From Aliiroseovarius sp. S1123 (GTDB lineage Bacteria; Pseudomonadota; Alphaproteobacteria; Rhodobacterales; Rhodobacteraceae), in contig NZ_JALKBE010000008.1 of the NCBI RefSeq assembly GCF_023015885.1, forward strand, positions 81,683-145,682: DNA of 64,000 bases, read 5' to 3'. Within the stretch, counting starts at the first letter, position 1. Each line of letters opens with the position of its first letter. Below, piece by piece: positions 61,040 to 64,000 of the stretch. Position numbers and translations under genes: made by a program. Under the pieces are notes generated by a model that was given only the letters and a program-made list of their open reading frames with translations, made no database searches and was not told where the DNA came from.

Positions 61040-62701
61040 ATGGTTGAGCAAAAGACTCGGATTGAGACGCCAAGACGCGTCAGGCATCGGCTAAACATTT
61101 GGTCTATCGGGGCAATTGTGATTGCCGCGCTGGTCGTGTTGCCGATCCTGTCGATCCTATGGTTGGCGCTTACACCGGAAGAAAACGCTTGGCCGCATTT
61201 GATGGCGACGACCTTGCCGCGTTACGTGACCAACACGATGATCATTTCCCTGTCCGTTGGGTTCTTATCCGCTGCGGTGGGGACGGGATCCGCTTGGTTG
61301 ATCACCATGTACCGTTTCCCCGGTGCGCGGTGGCTGGAATGGCTTTTGCTTACCCCGTTGGCGATCCCGGCCTATGTCGGCGCCTATGCGCTGGTCGATT
61401 TTCTGGAATATGCCGGACCGCTTCAAACCGGGTTGCGGTCTGTATTCGGCTGGGAAAGCGCGCGCGACTATTGGTTCCCCGAGATCCGCTCGCGTTGGGC
61501 AGCCATCGTCGTGCTGGCAGCGGCGCTGAACCCCTATGTTTTCCTGCTGGCCCGCGCGGCGTTTCGAGAACAATCCGCTGATGCGTACGAAGTTGCCCGC
61601 GCCTTGGGTGCAGGGCCCTTTGCCCGTTTCTGGAGGGTTGGTCTGCCCTTGGCACGTCCCGCGATCGCGGCAGGCGTGGCCATCGTGATGATGGAAACGG
61701 TGTCGGATTTCGGTGTGGTCGATTATTTCGCTGTGCAAACCCTGACCACGGGCATTTTTACTGTCTGGCTCGAGGGGCACAACGCCGGGGGTGCGGCGCA
61801 GATCGCCTTGGTCATTCTCGGGTTCGTTTTTCTTCTGGCTGCGCTTGAAAAACTCGGTCGCTCGCGCAGCCGGTTCTATCGGATGTCACGTCAAAGTCGG
61901 CCGGTCGAACCGCGGCCGCTGGGGCGGCTCGGCGGTTTGACTGCATTGATGCTGTGCGCGGTCCCTTTCGTGATCGGCTTTGTGCTGCCCGTTGCCGTGC
62001 TGTTTTCACATGCGTTGGCCAAGCCGGAATACTGGCTGTCGAACGGGCTGATCTCGGCGTTGGTGCACACGTTGACCGTTGGGTCGGTTGCTGCTCTTGT
62101 GACCGTGGTGGGCGCGCTGTTTCTTGTCTATGGGGTGCGCCTGTCCGGCAGCGCATTGGCGCGCAAACTGATGCCGCTCACAACCATCGGATATGCTGCA
62201 CCCGGTGCTGTGCTGGGCATCGGGATCCTGATCCCGATGGCGGCAGCAGACAACGCGATGGCGGACGGGGTTCTGGCGGTTACCGGGTGGGATCCCGGAC
62301 TGGTCATGACGGGCACGGCCTTTGCCGTGATCTATGCCTATTGCGTGCGGTTCTTTGCCATCGCCCAAGGTGCCACCGACGCCGCGATCGAACGTGTCTC
62401 GCCCAACATCCCAATGGCCGCGCGATCGCTCGGCCGATCAGCCCGCGGTGCCCTCTCCGAGGTCTATTTCCCGTTGATTCGAGGCTCGGTCGGCACGGCG
62501 CTTCTGCTGGTCTTCGTCGACAGCGTGAAAGAACTGCCAGCAACCTTGCTTCTGCGCCCCTTCAACTACGGCACACTCGCAACGCGCGTCTACGAACAGG
62601 CCTCGCTCGAGCAACTGGGACAGGCGGCCCCGCCCGCATTGATGGTGATCGCCGTCGGCCTCTGCGCAGTCGCCCTGATGGCCCGCGCCAGCCGCCGCTG
62701 A
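61040..62701 (+). CDS. Iron(III)-type ABC transporter permease, two fused permease domains (FbpB/ThiP-like)
   Basis: Inner-membrane permease in one chain of 553 residues with about twelve helices. Each half has an EAA loop: EVARALGAGPFARFWRVGLPL and AARSLGRSARGALSEVYFPL, which mark contact sites for the ATPase. The fusion is normal for FbpB- and ThiP-type permeases. The binding protein and ATPase genes are not adjacent, so they must be elsewhere or outside the window. It ends 47 bases before the tRNA-Thr gene. Confidence 0.88.
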   Translation: MVEQKTRIETPRRVRHRLNIWSIGAIVIAALVVLPILSILWLALTPEENAWPHLMATTLPRYVTNTMIISLSVGFLSAAVGTGSAWLITMYRFPGARWLEWLLLTPLAIPAYVGAYALVDFLEYAGPLQTGLRSVFGWESARDYWFPEIRSRWAAIVVLAAALNPYVFLLARAAFREQSADAYEVARALGAGPFARFWRVGLPLARPAIAAGVAIVMMETVSDFGVVDYFAVQTLTTGIFTVWLEGHNAGGAAQIALVILGFVFLLAALEKLGRSRSRFYRMSRQSRPVEPRPLGRLGGLTALMLCAVPFVIGFVLPVAVLFSHALAKPEYWLSNGLISALVHTLTVGSVAALVTVVGALFLVYGVRLSGSALARKLMPLTTIGYAAPGAVLGIGILIPMAAADNAMADGVLAVTGWDPGLVMTGTAFAVIYAYCVRFFAIAQGATDAAIERVSPNIPMAARSLGRSARGALSEVYFPLIRGSVGTALLLVFVDSVKELPATLLLRPFNYGTLATRVYEQASLEQLGQAAPPALMVIAVGLCAVALMARASRR

Positions 62702-62748
62702 ACTTTCACTTGCACCTTCTGAAAGAAGCAATTAGATCGTGCCCGAGT

Positions 62749-62824
62749 GCCCCTATAGCTCAGCTGGTAGAGCAACTGATTTGTAATCAGTAGGTCCGCG
62801 GTTCGAGTCCGTGTGGGGGCACCA
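62749..62824 (+). tRNA. tRNA-Thr (anticodon TGT), CCA encoded
   Basis: 76 bases folding as a cloverleaf: acceptor GCCCCTA pairs with TGGGGGC, the anticodon stem-loop is ACTGA-TTTGTAA-TCAGT with anticodon TGT at 62782-62784, and the T-arm contains GGTTCGAGTCC. Discriminator A at 62821 is followed by encoded CCA. It is a typical insertion site for genomic islands, and restriction-modification debris follows it. Confidence 0.96.
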
Positions 62825-63097
62825 TATACTTCATCTATATTATTGATGTTAAATGATAAATGCGTTTTTATGCATTTACTATCCACCTTATAGTCCACCC
62901 CTGGAGAGCCGCAACTCTAGTCTTGTTCTGAGAAGAAATCCGTCGTGAACGGCGTCCAAAGCTCGAGTAAATGGCGGATAGGCAGTTTGTTGTGAGTTTT
63001 CAGGTATTAGTTTGCTCCAAGTCATTGCCATGATGAAAGTTTTAGATCAATTATCTTGGTAAAGTTGAGAATGTGTGGCGTCCATTGCTGCCGATAT
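62825..63097. other. AT-rich spacer after tRNA-Thr
   Basis: 273 bases with visibly lower GC than the flanking genes and no supported gene. No repeat of the tRNA 3' end was found within it. Consistent with the start of acquired DNA. Confidence 0.4.
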
Positions 63098-63910
63098 ATG
63101 GGGATAGTTGATTTGAAGGTAGAGACAGCACTATTTGCGGCGGCCGACAAAATGCGCGGCTCGATGGACGCCGGTGAATACAAGCACATCGCCCTGGGCC
63201 TCCTGTTCCTGCGTTACGTCTCCATGTCTTTCGAACGCCTGCACACCAAGCTGAGCGAGGATGATTACTCCGACGCTGAAGATCGCGACGAATACTTAGC
63301 CGAAAGTATCTTCTGGGTGCCGGAAAAGGCGCGTTGGTCCACGCTCGCTAAGCAATCCAAGGATCCCAAAATCGGCATCATGATTGACGACGCGATGCGC
63401 GCGATCGAGGCTGATAACGAAACCCTCAAGGGCGCACTGCCCAAGGTCTTTGGCAAGGAAAGCATCGACCGCGCCATGCTCACCGGCCTGATGGACCTGT
63501 TTTCGAACCTCAAGCTTGAAGGCACCAAGGCCGACTTTGACCTGATCGGCCGCATTTACGAATACTGTATCGGCGAATTCGCCAGTTCCGAGGGCAAGCG
63601 TGGCGGCGAATTCTACACGCCGAAATCCGTCGTCGACACACTGATCGAGATGATCGAGCCAACCAAGGGCCGCGTCTATGACCCTTGCTGCGGCACCGGG
63701 GGCTTCTTCGTCCAGTCCGAGAAATTCATCGACGCTCATTCCGGCCAACGCAACGACATCGCCATCTATGGGCAGGAACGCAACCACACCACCTTTGGTC
63801 TGGCGCGCATGAACCTCGCCATCCGGGGCATCTTCGGCGACATCCGTTGGAATTCCGAAGGCACCCTGGTCTGTCCGTCGTCAGGGTTTTTGGAACCAAT
63901 GGCTGCGTAA
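63098..63910 (+). pseudogene. hsdM: Type I restriction-modification methyltransferase subunit HsdM, truncated
   Basis: N-terminal and SAM-binding parts of HsdM: KMRGSMDAGEYKHIALGLLF, FYTPKSVVDTLIEMI, the SAM motif DPCCGTGGFF and IYGQERNHTTFGLARMNL. The similarity stops at about RWNSEG, 63870, before the N-P-P-F catalytic motif expected about 20 residues later; a foreign tail of 13 residues leads to a stop at 63910. Full HsdM proteins are about 500 residues, so this one cannot methylate. The start at 63098 is tentative. The break coincides with what looks like an IS end. Confidence 0.85.
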
Positions 63911-64000
63911 ACTAATAGAGAGTTTGGCTCATCTGGTTGGTTTCATTATGCGGCGTGGTGGCGGTGATGCAAGCGTCGCGTTTCGAGTGTCTTTTGTTTG
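63872..64000. mobile_element. Probable end of an insertion sequence interrupting hsdM
   Basis: From TGTCCGTCGTCAGG at 63872 the sequence no longer encodes HsdM. The TG start resembles IS3-like terminal repeats, but only one end is in the window and no transposase could be identified, so the family is open. Orientation is not determined. Confidence 0.42.

Noticed and set aside
1..64000. CRISPR array, prophage, rRNA operon
   Set aside because: No regularly spaced repeats, phage structural genes or rRNA sequence were noticed in the window.

Overview
The window looks like chromosome from a marine Rhodobacterales (roseobacter-type) alphaproteobacterium. The evidence is gene content and order: a vitamin B12-dependent ribonucleotide reductase, clpP-clpX, an NDUFA12-like complex I protein beside mlaD, DUF2155, aat, accC and accB, a GapR/DUF2312 protein, and a symporter-histidine kinase. 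Coding regions look GC-rich and intergenic stretches are visibly richer in A and T. No database search was possible, so family names come from motifs.

Bases 1-1754 hold the 3' part of nrdJ. Bases 2091-34570 are one large surface-polysaccharide locus in four blocks. (1) Forward, 2091-6110: a sulfotransferase, both E1 subunits of a 2-oxoacid dehydrogenase, and a protein joining a lipoyl domain and a peripheral-subunit-binding domain to a PglD/NeuD-type sugar acyltransferase. (2) Reverse, 18957 to 6107: a PglF/FlaA1-like dehydratase, a glycosyltransferase, GtrA, a GT-C-like membrane protein, a CDP-deoxyhexose set (rfbF, rfbG, an rfbH-like gene), an acyltransferase, a reductase/epimerase, a GtrB-like GT2 and a GT4. 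(3) Reverse, 30132 to 19563: a GT4, a Wzc-like chain-length tyrosine kinase, a secreted pectate-lyase-like protein, a Wzx flippase, a Wzy/ExoQ polymerase or ligase, an ExoF-like export protein, a GT4 and a sulfotransferase. (4) Forward, 30333-34570: a PglC-like initiating phosphosugar transferase, a formyltransferase, a PIG-L deacetylase, a DegT aminotransferase and a PPP-type phosphatase. Together these can make a lipid-linked oligosaccharide containing a deoxyamino sugar and a dideoxy sugar, modify it (acyl, formyl, sulfate), flip, polymerise and export it.

Bases 34738-40904 hold a creatinase and a four-gene polyamine-type ABC transporter. Bases 41141-47070 are housekeeping (clpP, clpX, NDUFA12-like, mlaD, DUF2155, aat, accC, accB). 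Bases 47199-60029 carry regulators (a PAS-LuxR protein, an XRE/DUF2083 protein, a response regulator, a symporter-histidine kinase), an acyl-CoA synthetase, an orphan SpoA-domain protein, a DksA-like protein, a FadB/FadJ-type enzyme and GapR. Bases 60075-62701 hold a hypothetical protein with a degenerate sulfotransferase-like start and a fused iron-type ABC permease. The window ends with tRNA-Thr(TGT) and a broken hsdM whose 3' part seems to be replaced by the end of an insertion sequence.

The leading candidate for an undescribed system is the module at 3169-6110. Dehydrogenase E1 subunits appear to charge a lipoyl arm that is fused directly to a sugar acyltransferase, with no E2 catalytic domain. 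This would be a CoA-independent way of acylating an aminosugar. A second strong point is that the RfbH-like 3-dehydrase keeps the histidine signature of the family but lacks all the iron-sulfur cysteines, and no partner reductase gene is seen.
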